DNA from: Phyllobacteriaceae bacterium
GTDB lineage: Bacteria; Pseudomonadota; Alphaproteobacteria; Rhizobiales; Rhizobiaceae
NCBI GenBank assembly: GCA_016711085.1
Contig: JADJTR010000002.1
Span: forward strand, 620,001 to 684,000
DNA length: 64,000 bases
Reading direction: 5' to 3'
Below the pieces are notes generated by a model. That model had not been told where the DNA came from and searched no databases. It worked only from the letters and a program-made list of their open reading frames with translations. Shown here one piece after another: positions 44,036-52,994 of the stretch (the first letter of the stretch is position 1; every line of letters begins with the position of its first letter). The position numbers and the translations under genes are program-made.

Positions 44036-44078
44036 GCATGGCCCCGAAAAGTTGCAGACTTTTCGGACAAGGCCATGC
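44036..44078. repeat. 43-nt palindrome with CCGAAAAGT-TGCAG-ACTTTTCGG core
   Basis: The core stem CCGAAAAGT/ACTTTTCGG is perfect with a 5-nt loop. It is enclosed by a second perfect pair GCATGGCC/GGCCATGC, separated on the right by ACAA. The total hairpin would have 17 bp. CCGAAAAGT..ACTTTTCGG elements are known as dispersed REP-like repeats in Hyphomicrobiales. Confidence 0.6.
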
Positions 44079-44330
44079 GCCACTTTTCTTGGTGGCCGCG
44101 TTTCGCCTGCGGCGAACGCGGGCAGGGTCTCCGACCAGAGGGCCATGCCGTCGCCCTCCGGTTCCGCACCGTCCCCCCGCCCCGGTCCACCGGCTCATGA
44201 AACCGGGTTCCCTGTCGCGGGAGGCGAGGGAAGTATGGGGGGAGGTTTGGAGAGTGTGGATGGATTGACGAGGGCAGTAGGGAAAGGGCGCCAGGGCATT
44301 GAAAAGAGTGGGGAAAGGGTGGCGCACTTT

Positions 44331-44532
44331 CTCCCCGCAAAAGGGGGAGATCGGACCGCTTCATCTGCTTTGCCAATGGTCGAGGTCGGAGAAAAAGCGG
44401 AGCAATACCGCCATCGACTCTCCCCCATTTTGGGGAGGGGTTAGGGGTGGGGTAAATCCACATACGATTGCCCTGCCCCGAGGGGAGAGAAAAGGCCGGC
44501 GCGGCGTTTTCCACTCCCCCGATGCGGGGGAG
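44331..44532. repeat. cluster of four CCCC-N-GGGG hairpins near the secA stop
   Basis: Four short hairpins follow one another: CTCCCCGCAAAAGGGGGAG near 44331-44349, TCCCCCATTTTGGGGA at 44421-44436, TGCCCCGAGGGGAGA near 44474-44488, and CTCCCCCGATGCGGGGGAG at 44514-44532. The last lies 10 bp beyond the secA stop. They look like half-copies of the repeat at 43836, and none has a U run suited to a classical terminator. Confidence 0.5.
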
Positions 44533-44541
44533 AAAGCGCCC

Positions 44542-47259
44542 TCACGCAAATGCGCCGTGGCAGTGCTTGTACTTCTTGCCCGAGCCGCAGGGGCAGGCCT
44601 CGTTGCGGCCGATCTGGCCCCAGGTCGAGGGATCGGCCGGATCGCGGTCGGCGGCCGCGACAATGCGGGTTTCGGTCAGCACGGCGGCAAGAGCGCCTTC
44701 GCCGAAATCGTCCTCGCCGGTGGTGGCGTCGATGTGATGGCCTTCGCCGTCGACGACTTCGAGCGGCGGCTGCTCGCGCACCAGTTCGACGCGCATCAGC
44801 TGCGCCGTGACCGCCTGGCGCAGATTGCCGAGCATAGCCTGGAACATCTCGAAGGCTTCCGACTTGTACTCGTTCAGCGGATCGCGCTGGGCGTAGCCGC
44901 GGAAGCCGATGACCGAGCGCAGATGGTCGAGATTGACCAGATGCTCGCGCCAGAGATGGTCGAGCGTCTGCAGCAACACGGATTTCTCGACATAGGTGGT
45001 GACCTCGGGGCCGAAACGGCCGGAGCGCTCTGTCGCTTCTTTTTCGGCCGCGGCGGCAATGCGCGTGCGCAGTTCCTCCTCGGCCATGCCCTCCTCGGCC
45101 GCCCAGGCGTCGACCGGCAGGTCGAGATTGAGATAGGCGCGAACGCCTTCCTTGAGGCCCGCGACATCCCATTGCTCGGCATAGGCGTTTTCCGGGATGT
45201 GCTTGGCGACGAGATCGTCGATGACGTCGGCGCGCATTTCGGCGACGGTCTCGGCCAGATCCTCGCCATCCATCAGCTTGACGCGCTGGGCGAAGACGAC
45301 CTTGCGCTGGTCGTTGGAGACGTCGTCGTATTTCAGCAGGTTCTTGCGGATGTCGAAATTGCGCGCCTCGACCTTCTTCTGGGCCTTTTCCAGCGCCTTG
45401 TTGATCCAGGGATGGATGATGGCCTCGTCTTCCTTCAGGCCGAGCTTCTGCAGCATGCCGTCCATGCGCTCGGAGCCGAAGATGCGCATCAAATCGTCCT
45501 GGAGCGACAGGTAGAATTTCGAGCGGCCGGGATCGCCCTGGCGGCCGGAGCGGCCGCGCAGCTGGTTGTCGATGCGGCGGCTTTCGTGGCGTTCGGTGGC
45601 GAGCACATAGAGGCCGCCGGCGGCGAGCGCCTCCTCTTTCAGCCGCGCGATGTCGGCGCGGATCTCGGCCTCTTTCGCGTCGCGCTCGGGACCCGGCTCC
45701 ATGGCGCCGAGTTCGGCGGCGATGCGCATGTCGGCGTTGCCGCCGAGCTGGATGTCGGTGCCGCGGCCGGCCATGTTGGTGGCGATGGTGATGGCGCCGG
45801 GGCGGCCGGCCTGGGCGACGATGGCCGCCTCGCGCTCGTGGTGGCGGGCGTTCAGCACTTCGAAATCGGTGAAGCCCTCGGCGCGCAGGCGCTCGGCCAG
45901 CTGTTCGGACTTCTCGATCGAGGTGGTGCCGACCAGGATTGGCTGGCGCTTGGCGCTGGCGTCGCGGATTTCGCGGACGACGGCGCGCATCTTCTCCTCG
46001 ACGGTGCGATAGACCTCGTCATCCTCGTCGGCGCGCTTGACCGGCAAATTGGTTGGAATGTCGGTGACGTCGAGATTGTAGATGTTGCCGAATTCTTCCG
46101 CCTCGGTCATCGCCGTGCCGGTCATGCCCGACAATTTGGCGTACATGCGGAAATAATTCTGGAAGGTGATGGAGGCGAGCGTCTGGTTCTCGGGCTGGAT
46201 CTGGACGTGCTCCTTGGCCTCCAGCGCCTGGTGCAGGCCTTCCGAATAGCGGCGGCCCGGCATCATGCGGCCGGTGAACTCGTCGATGATGACGATCTCG
46301 CCGTTGCGGACGATGTAATCCTTGTCGCGGGTGAACAGCGCGTGCGCCTTCAGCGCGTTGTTGGCATGATGGACGAGGGCGACATTCTCGATGTCGTAGA
46401 GCGAGGCGCCCTTGAGCAGGCCGGCGTCGCGCAACAGGCCTTCCATGGCCTCGGTGCCGTCCTCGGTGAAGACGGCGGTGCGGTTCTTCTCGTCGATGTC
46501 GAACAAGGCGCGATCGAAGCCGCGGACCATGGCGTCGACGGTGTTGTACATGTCGGAACGGTCGTCGAGCGGCCCGGAAATGATCAGCGGCGTGCGCGCC
46601 TCGTCGATCAGGATGGAATCCACCTCGTCGACGATGGCGTAATTGTGGCCGCGCTGGACCATCTGGGCGCGCTCGTACTTCATGTTGTCGCGCAGATAGT
46701 CGAAGCCGAGCTCGTTGTTGGTGGCGTAGGTGACGTCACAGGCATAGGCGAGGCGGCGCTCCTCGTCGGACAGGCCATGGACGATGACGCCGACGGAGAG
46801 GCCGAGGAAGCCGTAGACGCGGCCCATCCACTCGGCGTCGCGCTTGGCGAGGTAGTCGTTGACGGTGACGACGTGGACGCCCTTGCCCGACAGCGCGTTC
46901 AGATAGACGGGCAGGGTGGCGACCAGCGTCTTGCCTTCGCCGGTGCGCATCTCGGCGATGCCGCCGCCATGCAGGATCATGCCGCCGATCAGCTGGACAT
47001 CGAACGGGCGCAAGCCGAGCGCGCGTCTGGCGGCCTCGCGCACGACGGCGAAGGCGGGGACGAGCAGATCGTCGAGCGACGCGCCTTCGGCGAGCTTGGC
47101 GCGGAATTCGGCCGTCCTGGCGCGCAGCGCCTCATCGGACAACGCCGCCATTTCGGGCTCCAGGGCGTTGATGGCGTCGACCTTGGGGCGAAGTTTCTTG
47201 ACGCGGCGATCGTTCGCCGAACCGAAAAGGGCGCGGGCAATGCCGCCGAGACTGACCAT
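44542..47259 (-). CDS. secA: preprotein translocase ATPase SecA
   Basis: A 905-residue SecA, the motor that drives unfolded preproteins through SecYEG. It has the N-terminal MVSLGGIARALFGSANDRRV, Walker A region MRTGEGKTLVATLPVYLNAL, Walker B in AIVDEVDSILIDEARTPLI, ITFQNYFRMYAKLSGMTGT, TNMAGRGTDIQLGGNADMR and the C-terminal zinc/SecB-binding tail CPCGSGKKYKHCHG. I start at MVSLGG; the open frame extends 55 codons upstream without SecA similarity. Divergent from the parvulin gene. Confidence 0.97.
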   Translation of the reverse strand: MVSLGGIARALFGSANDRRVKKLRPKVDAINALEPEMAALSDEALRARTAEFRAKLAEGASLDDLLVPAFAVVREAARRALGLRPFDVQLIGGMILHGGGIAEMRTGEGKTLVATLPVYLNALSGKGVHVVTVNDYLAKRDAEWMGRVYGFLGLSVGVIVHGLSDEERRLAYACDVTYATNNELGFDYLRDNMKYERAQMVQRGHNYAIVDEVDSILIDEARTPLIISGPLDDRSDMYNTVDAMVRGFDRALFDIDEKNRTAVFTEDGTEAMEGLLRDAGLLKGASLYDIENVALVHHANNALKAHALFTRDKDYIVRNGEIVIIDEFTGRMMPGRRYSEGLHQALEAKEHVQIQPENQTLASITFQNYFRMYAKLSGMTGTAMTEAEEFGNIYNLDVTDIPTNLPVKRADEDDEVYRTVEEKMRAVVREIRDASAKRQPILVGTTSIEKSEQLAERLRAEGFTDFEVLNARHHEREAAIVAQAGRPGAITIATNMAGRGTDIQLGGNADMRIAAELGAMEPGPERDAKEAEIRADIARLKEEALAAGGLYVLATERHESRRIDNQLRGRSGRQGDPGRSKFYLSLQDDLMRIFGSERMDGMLQKLGLKEDEAIIHPWINKALEKAQKKVEARNFDIRKNLLKYDDVSNDQRKVVFAQRVKLMDGEDLAETVAEMRADVIDDLVAKHIPENAYAEQWDVAGLKEGVRAYLNLDLPVDAWAAEEGMAEEELRTRIAAAAEKEATERSGRFGPEVTTYVEKSVLLQTLDHLWREHLVNLDHLRSVIGFRGYAQRDPLNEYKSEAFEMFQAMLGNLRQAVTAQLMRVELVREQPPLEVVDGEGHHIDATTGEDDFGEGALAAVLTETRIVAAADRDPADPSTWGQIGRNEACPCGSGKKYKHCHGAFA

Positions 47260-47493
47260 GAAGTCGGGCCTTTCGAAGCCTTGGCCGGCGCAGACCGCCG
47301 GTCGACCGGGTTGTCCGGTTCGAGGTGCGCAAAACGTCCGATTCGCCGGGGAAAACGGTTCTGGACGCAAAGTCGCTGGACAGATAAGAGGGGGTCCCCG
47401 CGATGTCAACGTCGGCAAAGTCACGCCGCGATGACACGTTTTTCACCGCTGGCGCCATAGGAAACCGGCGGAACGATCAATCCGGAGCTTTCG

Positions 47494-48345
47494 ATGCATC
47501 GCCTTTTCCGCCTTCTGCCGTTCGCCGTCGCCCTCGTTTTCGCCGCGCCGGCGGCGCGCGCCGCCGACGACACCGTCGTCGCCACCGTCAATGGCCAGCC
47601 CGTGACCGAAGGCGAACTCACCGCGATCCAGACCGAACTGGAAAGCGCTTTCGACAAGATTCCGGAAGACAAGAAGATGGCGGCCGCGCTTTCGGCGCTG
47701 ATCGAAATCCGCCTGATGGTCGAGGATGCGACGAAGCAGGGGATCGACAAGAAACCGGCGCTCGCCCGCAAGATCGCCCTGCTGAGGGAACGCGCGCTGC
47801 ACGCCGCCTATATCGAGGACCAGGTGGCGGGCAAGGTGACGGAAGAGGAAATCCGCGCCCGCTACGACAAGGAGATCGCCGCCGCCCCGCCGGTCAACGA
47901 AGTGCGCGCCAGCCACATTCTCGTCGATGAAAAGGCCAAGGCCGACGAGATCATCAAGAAACTCAACGAAGGCGCCGATTTCGCCGCGCTCGCCAAGGAA
48001 AACTCCAAGGACGGATCGGCGGCCGAGGGCGGCGACCTCGGTTTCTTCGGGCCCGGACGCATGGTGCCGGAATTCGAAAAAGCGGCCTTCGCGCTCGAGG
48101 TCGGCGCCTACACCAAGGAAGCGGTGCAGTCGCAATTCGGCTGGCACGTCATCAAGGTGACCGACAAGCGCCAGCAGGTGCCGCCGCCCTACGATCAGGT
48201 CAAGGAGCAGGTGAAAGGCGCGATCATCACCGAAAAATACTTCGCCCTGGTCAAATCGATGCGCGAAGGGGCCAAGATCGAGGTGCCGGACGCGGCGCTG
48301 AAAGCGGGGCTCGACGAGATCGAGGCGCAAAAGGCCAAGCAATAG
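47494..48345 (+). CDS. periplasmic parvulin-type peptidyl-prolyl isomerase
   Basis: A 283-residue exported PPIase with signal peptide MHRLFRLLPFAVALVFAAPA. The N-terminal half is a SurA/PrsA-like chaperone helix region and the parvulin domain spans about residues 130-235, with VRASHILVDEKAKADEI, AKENSKDGSAAEGGDLGFFG and VQSQFGWHVIKVTDKR. It should assist folding of exported proteins and fits its place beside secA. A charged helical tail ends the protein. Confidence 0.92.
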   Translation: MHRLFRLLPFAVALVFAAPAARAADDTVVATVNGQPVTEGELTAIQTELESAFDKIPEDKKMAAALSALIEIRLMVEDATKQGIDKKPALARKIALLRERALHAAYIEDQVAGKVTEEEIRARYDKEIAAAPPVNEVRASHILVDEKAKADEIIKKLNEGADFAALAKENSKDGSAAEGGDLGFFGPGRMVPEFEKAAFALEVGAYTKEAVQSQFGWHVIKVTDKRQQVPPPYDQVKEQVKGAIITEKYFALVKSMREGAKIEVPDAALKAGLDEIEAQKAKQ

Positions 48346-48363
48346 GGGCGACGCCAAATCCGG

Positions 48364-49403
48364 TCAGGCCAGGGGCGTCCATAATACGTCGTCGATCCTG
48401 GCCGCTCCGGTCGCCAGCATGACCAGACGGTCGAAGCCGAGGGCGACGCCGCTCGCCCGCGGCATGAGCGCCAGGGCGGCGAGAAATTCCTCGTCGATTG
48501 GATAGCGCTCGCCATAGACGCGCTGTTTTTCGTTCATTTCGGCGGTGAAGCGCCGGCGCTGCTCGGCGGCGTCGGTCAATTCGCCGAAGCCGTTGGCCAA
48601 TTCGACGCCGCAGCAATAGAGCTCGAAGCGCTCGGCGACGCGGGGATCGTGCGCGGTCGGCCGGGCCAGCGCCGCCTCGGCCGTCGGATATTCGCACAGC
48701 ACCGTGGCGCGGCCGAGCCCGAGTTCCGGCTCGCTCCGCTCGACCATCGCCTTGCTGAACAGGTCGGCCCAGTTGTCGTCGACCGAAACGGCGACGCCGA
48801 CCGATCAAGGGCGGCGAACAACGCTTCCCGGTCGGTCGAACCGTCCGGGTCTACCGTCGCCAGCAGGTCGACGCCGACGTGGCGCGAAAACGCCTCGGCG
48901 ACCGTCAGCCGCTCCGGCGCGGCGAACGGATCGGTTTCGCGGCCGCGCCAGGAAAAGCGCGCCGCCCCGGTGCGTCGGGCGGCGAGCGCGAGAATGTCGG
49001 CGCTGTCGTCCATTAGCGCCTCGTACTCCTCGCCGACGCGATACCATTCCGCCATGGTGAATTCGGGGTGGTGAAGCGGTCCGCGCTCACGGTTGCGCCA
49101 GACGTGACCGAACGAGAAAATCCGCCTTTCGCCGGCGGCGAGCAGCTTCTTGCAGGCGAATTCAGGCGATGTATGCAGATAGAATGGGCGGCGTGCGCCG
49201 TCCGGACCGATCGCCTCGGTGGCGAAAGCCGACAAATGGGCTTCATTTCCCGGCGAAACCTGCAGCGCCGCGGTTTCGACCTCGATAAAATCGCGGGAAG
49301 CGAACCAGTCGCGCAGATCGCGGGCGATCGCATTGCGCGCCAAAAGGCGCGGGCGGCGGTCGTCGTGGACATGCGGCGTCCACCAGGGCGAAGCCTGGAT
49401 CAT
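48364..49403 (-). CDS. epmA: EF-P lysine ligase EpmA (PoxA/GenX), frameshifted
   Basis: A class II LysRS-like enzyme of about 347 residues that attaches (beta-)lysine to EF-P. Class II motifs are visible: RDFIEVETAALQVSPGNE, YLHTSPEFACKKLLAAGE, FSFGHVWRNRERGPLHHPEF, then in the second frame ERFELYCCGVELANGFGEL and SGVALGFDRLVMLATG. The frame breaks near 48803 after ALFAALDR; adding one base gives VGVAVSVDDNWADLF and joins the C-terminal part. No anticodon-binding domain precedes it. Divergent from efp, whose product is its substrate. Confidence 0.9.
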
Positions 49404-49511
49404 GGAAATTCTCCGAATTGCGGCGAGGCTGGCAACCGCGGCCAAGATGCGCTAGAGCGCGCGCAATCGCGGCGCAAGCCGCCAAAACGACGATAACGCA
49501 GGAAACCGCCC

Positions 49512-50078
49512 GTGAAAGTCATCGCCAGCTCGCTCCGCAAAGGCAACGTCGTCGACAAGGACGGCAAGCTTTATGTGATCCTGTCCGCCGAAAACATCCA
49601 TCCCGGCAAGGGAACCCCGGTCACCCAACTCGACATGCGCCGGATTTCCGACGGCGTGAAAGTGTCGGAGCGTTACCGCACAACCGAACAGGTCGAACGC
49701 GCCCATGTCGAGGATCGCGAGCACCAGTACCTCTATTCGGACGGAGAGGGGTTTCATTTCATGAACCCGGAATCCTACGACCAGATCGCCATTTCACCGG
49801 ATGTGGTCGGCGATCAGGCGCCGTATCTGCAGGAAGGCATGTCCGTTCAGGTGTCGGTCCATGACGGCGTCGGCATTGCCATCGTCCTGCCGCAGCGCGC
49901 CATTTTCGAGGTGGTGGAGACCGAGCCGACGACCAAGGGCCAGACGGCGTCCTCCTCCTACAAGCCGGCGCTGCTGTCCAACGGCGTGAAGACGACAGTG
50001 CCGCCGCATATCTCGGCGGGAACGCGCGTCGTCGTCATGACCGCCGACGGCGCCTATGTGGAACGCGCCAAGGACTGA
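49512..50078 (+). CDS. efp: translation elongation factor P
   Basis: A 188-residue EF-P, which relieves ribosome stalling at polyproline. Three beta-barrel domains of normal length, with MKVIASSLRKGNVVDKDGKL, the modification loop ENIHPGKGTPV (K33, the residue lysylated by EpmA), LYSDGEGFHFMNPESYDQI and the C-terminal TTVPPHISAGTRVVV. The start is a GTG. The adjacent epmA supports lysyl-type modification; epmB, the aminomutase, is not in this window. Confidence 0.96.
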   Translation: MKVIASSLRKGNVVDKDGKLYVILSAENIHPGKGTPVTQLDMRRISDGVKVSERYRTTEQVERAHVEDREHQYLYSDGEGFHFMNPESYDQIAISPDVVGDQAPYLQEGMSVQVSVHDGVGIAIVLPQRAIFEVVETEPTTKGQTASSSYKPALLSNGVKTTVPPHISAGTRVVVMTADGAYVERAKD

Positions 50079-50108
50079 CGCCGCCATCGTCTCGCGGAGA
50101 ATTCGACC

Positions 50109-51350
50109 ATGTCCACGACCCTGTCCCCGCTCGCCCCGAAAACGCAGCCGGCGCTGCCGCCGATCGACGGCGTGCGCATCGCCACGGCGGCGGCCGGCAT
50201 CAAGTACAAGAACCGCACCGACGTGATGACGATGGTGTTCGATGCCGGCGCCAGCGTCGCCGGCGTGTTCACGCGGTCGAAATGCCCGTCGGCCCCGGTC
50301 GATCTGTGCCGCGCCAATCTGGCGGGCGGACGGGCGCGCATCCTCGTGGTCAATTCCGGCAACGCCAACGCCTTTACCGGCAAAAAGGGCAAGACGACGA
50401 CAACTGCGACCGCAAAGGCGGCGGCGAAGGCCGCAGGCGGCAAGCAAAGCGAAGTCTTTCTCGCCTCGACCGGCGTGATCGGCGAACCGCTCGACCCGGC
50501 GAAATTCGTCCATTTGCTCGCCGCCATGGCGGCAGAAGCCAAGGCCGACGCCTGGGCCGACGCCGGAAAAGCGATCATGACCACGGACACCTACCCGAAA
50601 TACGCCACCGCGACGGCGAAAATCGGCGGCGTCGACGTGACCATCAACGGCATCGCCAAGGGCGCCGGCATGATCGCGCCCGACATGGCGACGATGCTGT
50701 CGTTCGTCGCCACCGACGCGGCGATCGCCGCGCCGGCGCTGCAGGCGCTGCTGGCGAAAACGGTCAAGGGCACGTTCAACGCCGTCACGGTCGATTCCGA
50801 CATGTCCACCTCGGACACGCTGATGCTGTTCGCCACCGGCAAGGCCGCCAGACGCGGCGCGGCGGCGATCGACAAGCCGGGAGACGGGCGGCTGAAGGAA
50901 TTCGCCCGGGCCCTCGATAGCGTTCTGTCGTCGCTCGCCCGTCAGGTGGTGCGCGACGGCGAAGGCGCGCGCAAGGAAATCGCCGTGACCGTTACGGGCG
51001 CAAAATCGGCGGCGTCGGCCAAGCGCATCGCGCTGTCCATCGCCAATTCGCCGCTGGTGAAGACGGCGGTCGCCGGCGAAGACGCCAATTGGGGCCGGGT
51101 GGTCATGGCGGTCGGCAAGGCCGGCGAACCGGCGGACCGCGACCGGCTCGCCATCTGGTTCGGCGACATTCGCGTCGCCCACAAGGGAGAACGCGACCTG
51201 TCCTATTCGGAAGCGGCGACTTCGGCATACATGAAGGGCGATGAAATCGCCATTCGCGCCGATATCGGCCTTGGCAAAGGCAAGGCGACTGTATGGACCT
51301 GCGACCTCACCAAAGATTATGTCGCGATCAATGGCGACTACCGTAGCTGA
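50109..51350 (+). CDS. argJ: glutamate N-acetyltransferase/amino-acid acetyltransferase ArgJ
   Basis: A 413-residue bifunctional enzyme of the acetylated arginine pathway, transferring acetyl from N-acetylornithine to glutamate and possibly also using acetyl-CoA. The self-cleavage site is in KGAGMIAPDMATMLSFV, with Thr195 the new N-terminal nucleophile of the beta chain. FTRSKCPSAPVDLCR, VVNSGNANAFTGKKG and EVFLASTGVIGEPLD precede it, and SPLVKTAVAGEDANWGR follows. It sits in the secA-parvulin-argJ-GNAT-mutT order of the group, with epmA/efp in between. Confidence 0.94.
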   Translation: MSTTLSPLAPKTQPALPPIDGVRIATAAAGIKYKNRTDVMTMVFDAGASVAGVFTRSKCPSAPVDLCRANLAGGRARILVVNSGNANAFTGKKGKTTTTATAKAAAKAAGGKQSEVFLASTGVIGEPLDPAKFVHLLAAMAAEAKADAWADAGKAIMTTDTYPKYATATAKIGGVDVTINGIAKGAGMIAPDMATMLSFVATDAAIAAPALQALLAKTVKGTFNAVTVDSDMSTSDTLMLFATGKAARRGAAAIDKPGDGRLKEFARALDSVLSSLARQVVRDGEGARKEIAVTVTGAKSAASAKRIALSIANSPLVKTAVAGEDANWGRVVMAVGKAGEPADRDRLAIWFGDIRVAHKGERDLSYSEAATSAYMKGDEIAIRADIGLGKGKATVWTCDLTKDYVAINGDYRS

Positions 51351-51357
51351 TCGCCCC

Positions 51358-52107
51358 ATGTCCGTATTGCCGATGGTTCGTCGCCTCGAAGCCGCCGGCT
51401 TTCGCGCCTGGCCGGCCTCGTCCGTCCATTATGACGGCGCGTGGCTGGTGCGGCTGACTTCCGGTCATCCGGCCAAACGGCTCAATTCGGTCAATCCGCT
51501 CGACCCGGGCGACGTGGCCCGCCTCGACGAGCGCATCGGGCGCAACGCGAGGCGGTTCGACGCCTATGGCAGGCGAATGTTGTTTCGCATGACGCCGTTG
51601 GCGGGCGCGCGCCTGTCGGCCCATCTCGACGCGGCCGGCTGGGTCCGTTTCGATGAATGCCTCGTCATGACGCTCGATCTTGCGGAAGTGGACTTCCGTT
51701 CGGCGATCGATGTCCTGCCACTGCGCGACGCCGCCCGATTTCTCGACGGCGCGTTGCGCCTTCGCGGCGACGCGACGCTGCGGCCCGGCCTGTCGGAAAT
51801 CATCGAGTCGATCGAGGGCGAGGCCGGCCTGTTCCTGACGGAATCGGACAGATCAGCGACCTCATCGGCGATATGCGTCCACGATCGCGATCTGGCGGGC
51901 CTGTTCGAGGTGGCGACCGGCATGGCGGATCGTGGCCGGGGCCATGGCAAATCGATCGTGATGTCGGCGCTCAAATGGGCCAAATTGCGCGGTGCGCGCC
52001 TTGCATGGCTGCAAGTCGAGGTGGACAATGCCGCGGCCGTCGGACTGTACCGATCGATCGGCTTTCGCGAACTCTATCGCTATCACTATCGGGCGCCGCC
52101 GGCATGA
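51358..52107 (+). CDS. GNAT family N-acetyltransferase
   Basis: A 249-residue GNAT protein. The acetyl-CoA-binding motif A is in GMADRGRGHGKSIVMSAL (RGxGxG-like), followed by AWLQVEVDNAAAVGLYRSIGFRELYRYHYR, the typical motif B. The N-terminal half (AAGFRAWPASSVHYDGAWLVRLT) is the usual pseudo-GNAT extension of the family that follows argJ. Start at MSVLPMV; an earlier in-frame ATG at 51331 would overlap argJ. The substrate is unknown. Its stop overlaps mutT by 4 bp. Confidence 0.87.
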   Translation: MSVLPMVRRLEAAGFRAWPASSVHYDGAWLVRLTSGHPAKRLNSVNPLDPGDVARLDERIGRNARRFDAYGRRMLFRMTPLAGARLSAHLDAAGWVRFDECLVMTLDLAEVDFRSAIDVLPLRDAARFLDGALRLRGDATLRPGLSEIIESIEGEAGLFLTESDRSATSSAICVHDRDLAGLFEVATGMADRGRGHGKSIVMSALKWAKLRGARLAWLQVEVDNAAAVGLYRSIGFRELYRYHYRAPPA

Positions 52108-52511
52108 GCGCCAAACCGGTCCTTCTGGTGGCGGCTTGCGCGCTCATCGACGCCGACAACCGGGTTCTCGTCAGCCAGAGGCCGGCGGGGCGGTCGATGG
52201 CTGGCTTGTGGGAATTTCCCGGCGGCAAGGTCGAAGCGGGCGAAACGCCGGAAGACGCGCTTATCCGCGAACTGCGCGAGGAATTGGGCATTGGCGTCAA
52301 GCCGGCGTGCCTGGCGCCGTTGGCTTTCGCCAGCCACGCCTACGCCGATTTCCATTTGCTCATGCCGCTTTACGTCTGTCGTCGCTACGAGGGCATTCCG
52401 CGCGGACTGGAAGGCCAGGCGATCAAATGGATGCGCGCCCGCGATTTGCGCACGCTTGCCATGCCGCCGGCCGATGAACCACTGATCCCGTTCCTGACCG
52501 ATCTGCTGTGA
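52104..52511 (+). CDS. mutT: 8-oxo-dGTP diphosphatase MutT
   Basis: A 135-residue Nudix hydrolase that removes oxidised dGTP from the nucleotide pool. The Nudix box is intact: GGKVEAGETPEDALIRELREELGI, with the preceding RPAGRSMAGLWEFPGGK signature of MutT. The C-terminal part has EGQAIKWMRARDLRTLAMPPADEPLIPFL, conserved in alphaproteobacterial MutT. The ATG overlaps the GNAT stop (ATGA). Last gene of the argJ-GNAT-mutT group. Confidence 0.93.
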   Translation: MSAKPVLLVAACALIDADNRVLVSQRPAGRSMAGLWEFPGGKVEAGETPEDALIRELREELGIGVKPACLAPLAFASHAYADFHLLMPLYVCRRYEGIPRGLEGQAIKWMRARDLRTLAMPPADEPLIPFLTDLL

Positions 52512-52531
52512 CACTCAATCGGCGACTGCGT

Positions 52532-52546
52532 TAAGCAATCCTTTAT
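52532..52546 (+). promoter_or_regulatory. CtrA-like box (one mismatch) before the small exported gene
   Basis: TTAAGCAATCCTTTA is TTAA-N7-TTTA, one mismatch from the CtrA pattern, 45 nt before the start of the small gene at 52591. Downstream, ATTTTC-AACATC-GAAAAT forms a further inverted repeat at about 52557-52574. Confidence 0.35.
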
Positions 52547-52590
52547 TCGAACATGCGAATTTTCAACATCGAAAATCATGTGGGCGCACC

Positions 52591-52907
52591 ATGCTGACCG
52601 ACGACGAATGGAGCATCATCCGGACCTTGAAAAACGCCGCCGCCGACGGCGCCGGCAGCGGCGCGCTGCGCGTGGCCCTGTTGTTTGGCGCGCTCGCGGT
52701 GGGCGCCGCGATCTTCGCCACACCCATGCTGGAGAAGAAGTCGAGATCGCTGGCGGCGGCGGGAAATGTCGACACGGTAACGACCGGTTCGATTGCAAAC
52801 AACGGCGGCTCATCGACCTATGTCGTCCGTCGCTCTGTGCTTCGAAACCGGCGGATTCGGTCTGCATCATCAACGCCAACGGGTCGTCCAGCGGCGATTG
52901 TCCGTGA
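52591..52907 (+). CDS. small membrane-anchored protein next to the Flp pilin, frameshifted
   Basis: A protein of about 105 residues with one hydrophobic helix (ALRVALLFGALAVGAAIFA) and a short outside part containing VDTVTTGSIANNGGSSTYVVRRSVL. Near 52842 the frame breaks; adding one base gives KPADSVCIINANGSSSGDC and a TGA at 52905-52907. The restored C-terminal cysteines could form a disulfide. I recognise the TGSI/YVVRRSVL...CIINANG arrangement as a small protein that accompanies Flp-type pilins in Hyphomicrobiales, but its role is unknown. Confidence 0.6.
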
Positions 52908-52950
52908 GTTAGCGATCGAGCGTGATCCGACATGCGCACGGTTTCCCGTG

Positions 52951-52965
52951 TTAATGTTTATTAAC
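52951..52965 (+). promoter_or_regulatory. CtrA-like palindrome before the Flp pilin gene
   Basis: TTAATGTTTATTAAC is TTAA-N6-TTAAC, one base shorter than the standard CtrA spacing, inside the perfect palindrome GTTAAT-GTTT-ATTAAC. It is 30 nt before the pilin start in a strongly AT-rich pocket. Pilin genes in Caulobacter are CtrA-controlled, which makes this position meaningful. Confidence 0.4.
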
Positions 52966-52994
52966 AAACACGGATTAGATTGGACTTTGAAACA

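Larger units (their letters stand above)
43716..44541. other. 826-bp non-coding block of palindromic repeats
   Basis: No supportable gene. Several open frames exist only because of GC bias and cross the palindromes. The block holds a CCTTCGGG-type repeat, a 43-nt perfect-core palindrome, a 12-bp inverted repeat and four CCCC/GGGG hairpins, listed separately. It separates the flippase gene from the end of secA on the opposite side, so it may also serve as 3' end for secA transcription. Confidence 0.7.

Noticed and set aside
43786..44268. 160- and 194-codon frames in the gap beside secA
   Set aside because: They run through palindromic repeats, have Pro/Arg-rich composition and no Shine-Dalgarno sequence.
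44299..47460. 1053-codon open frame on the plus strand
   Set aside because: Antisense to secA; repetitive GDDGA-type composition and no family signature.
50691..50693. Asp instead of Asn before the ArgJ cleavage motif (PDMATML)
   Set aside because: As far as I know this is the ordinary alphaproteobacterial form of the motif; the cleavage Thr is intact.
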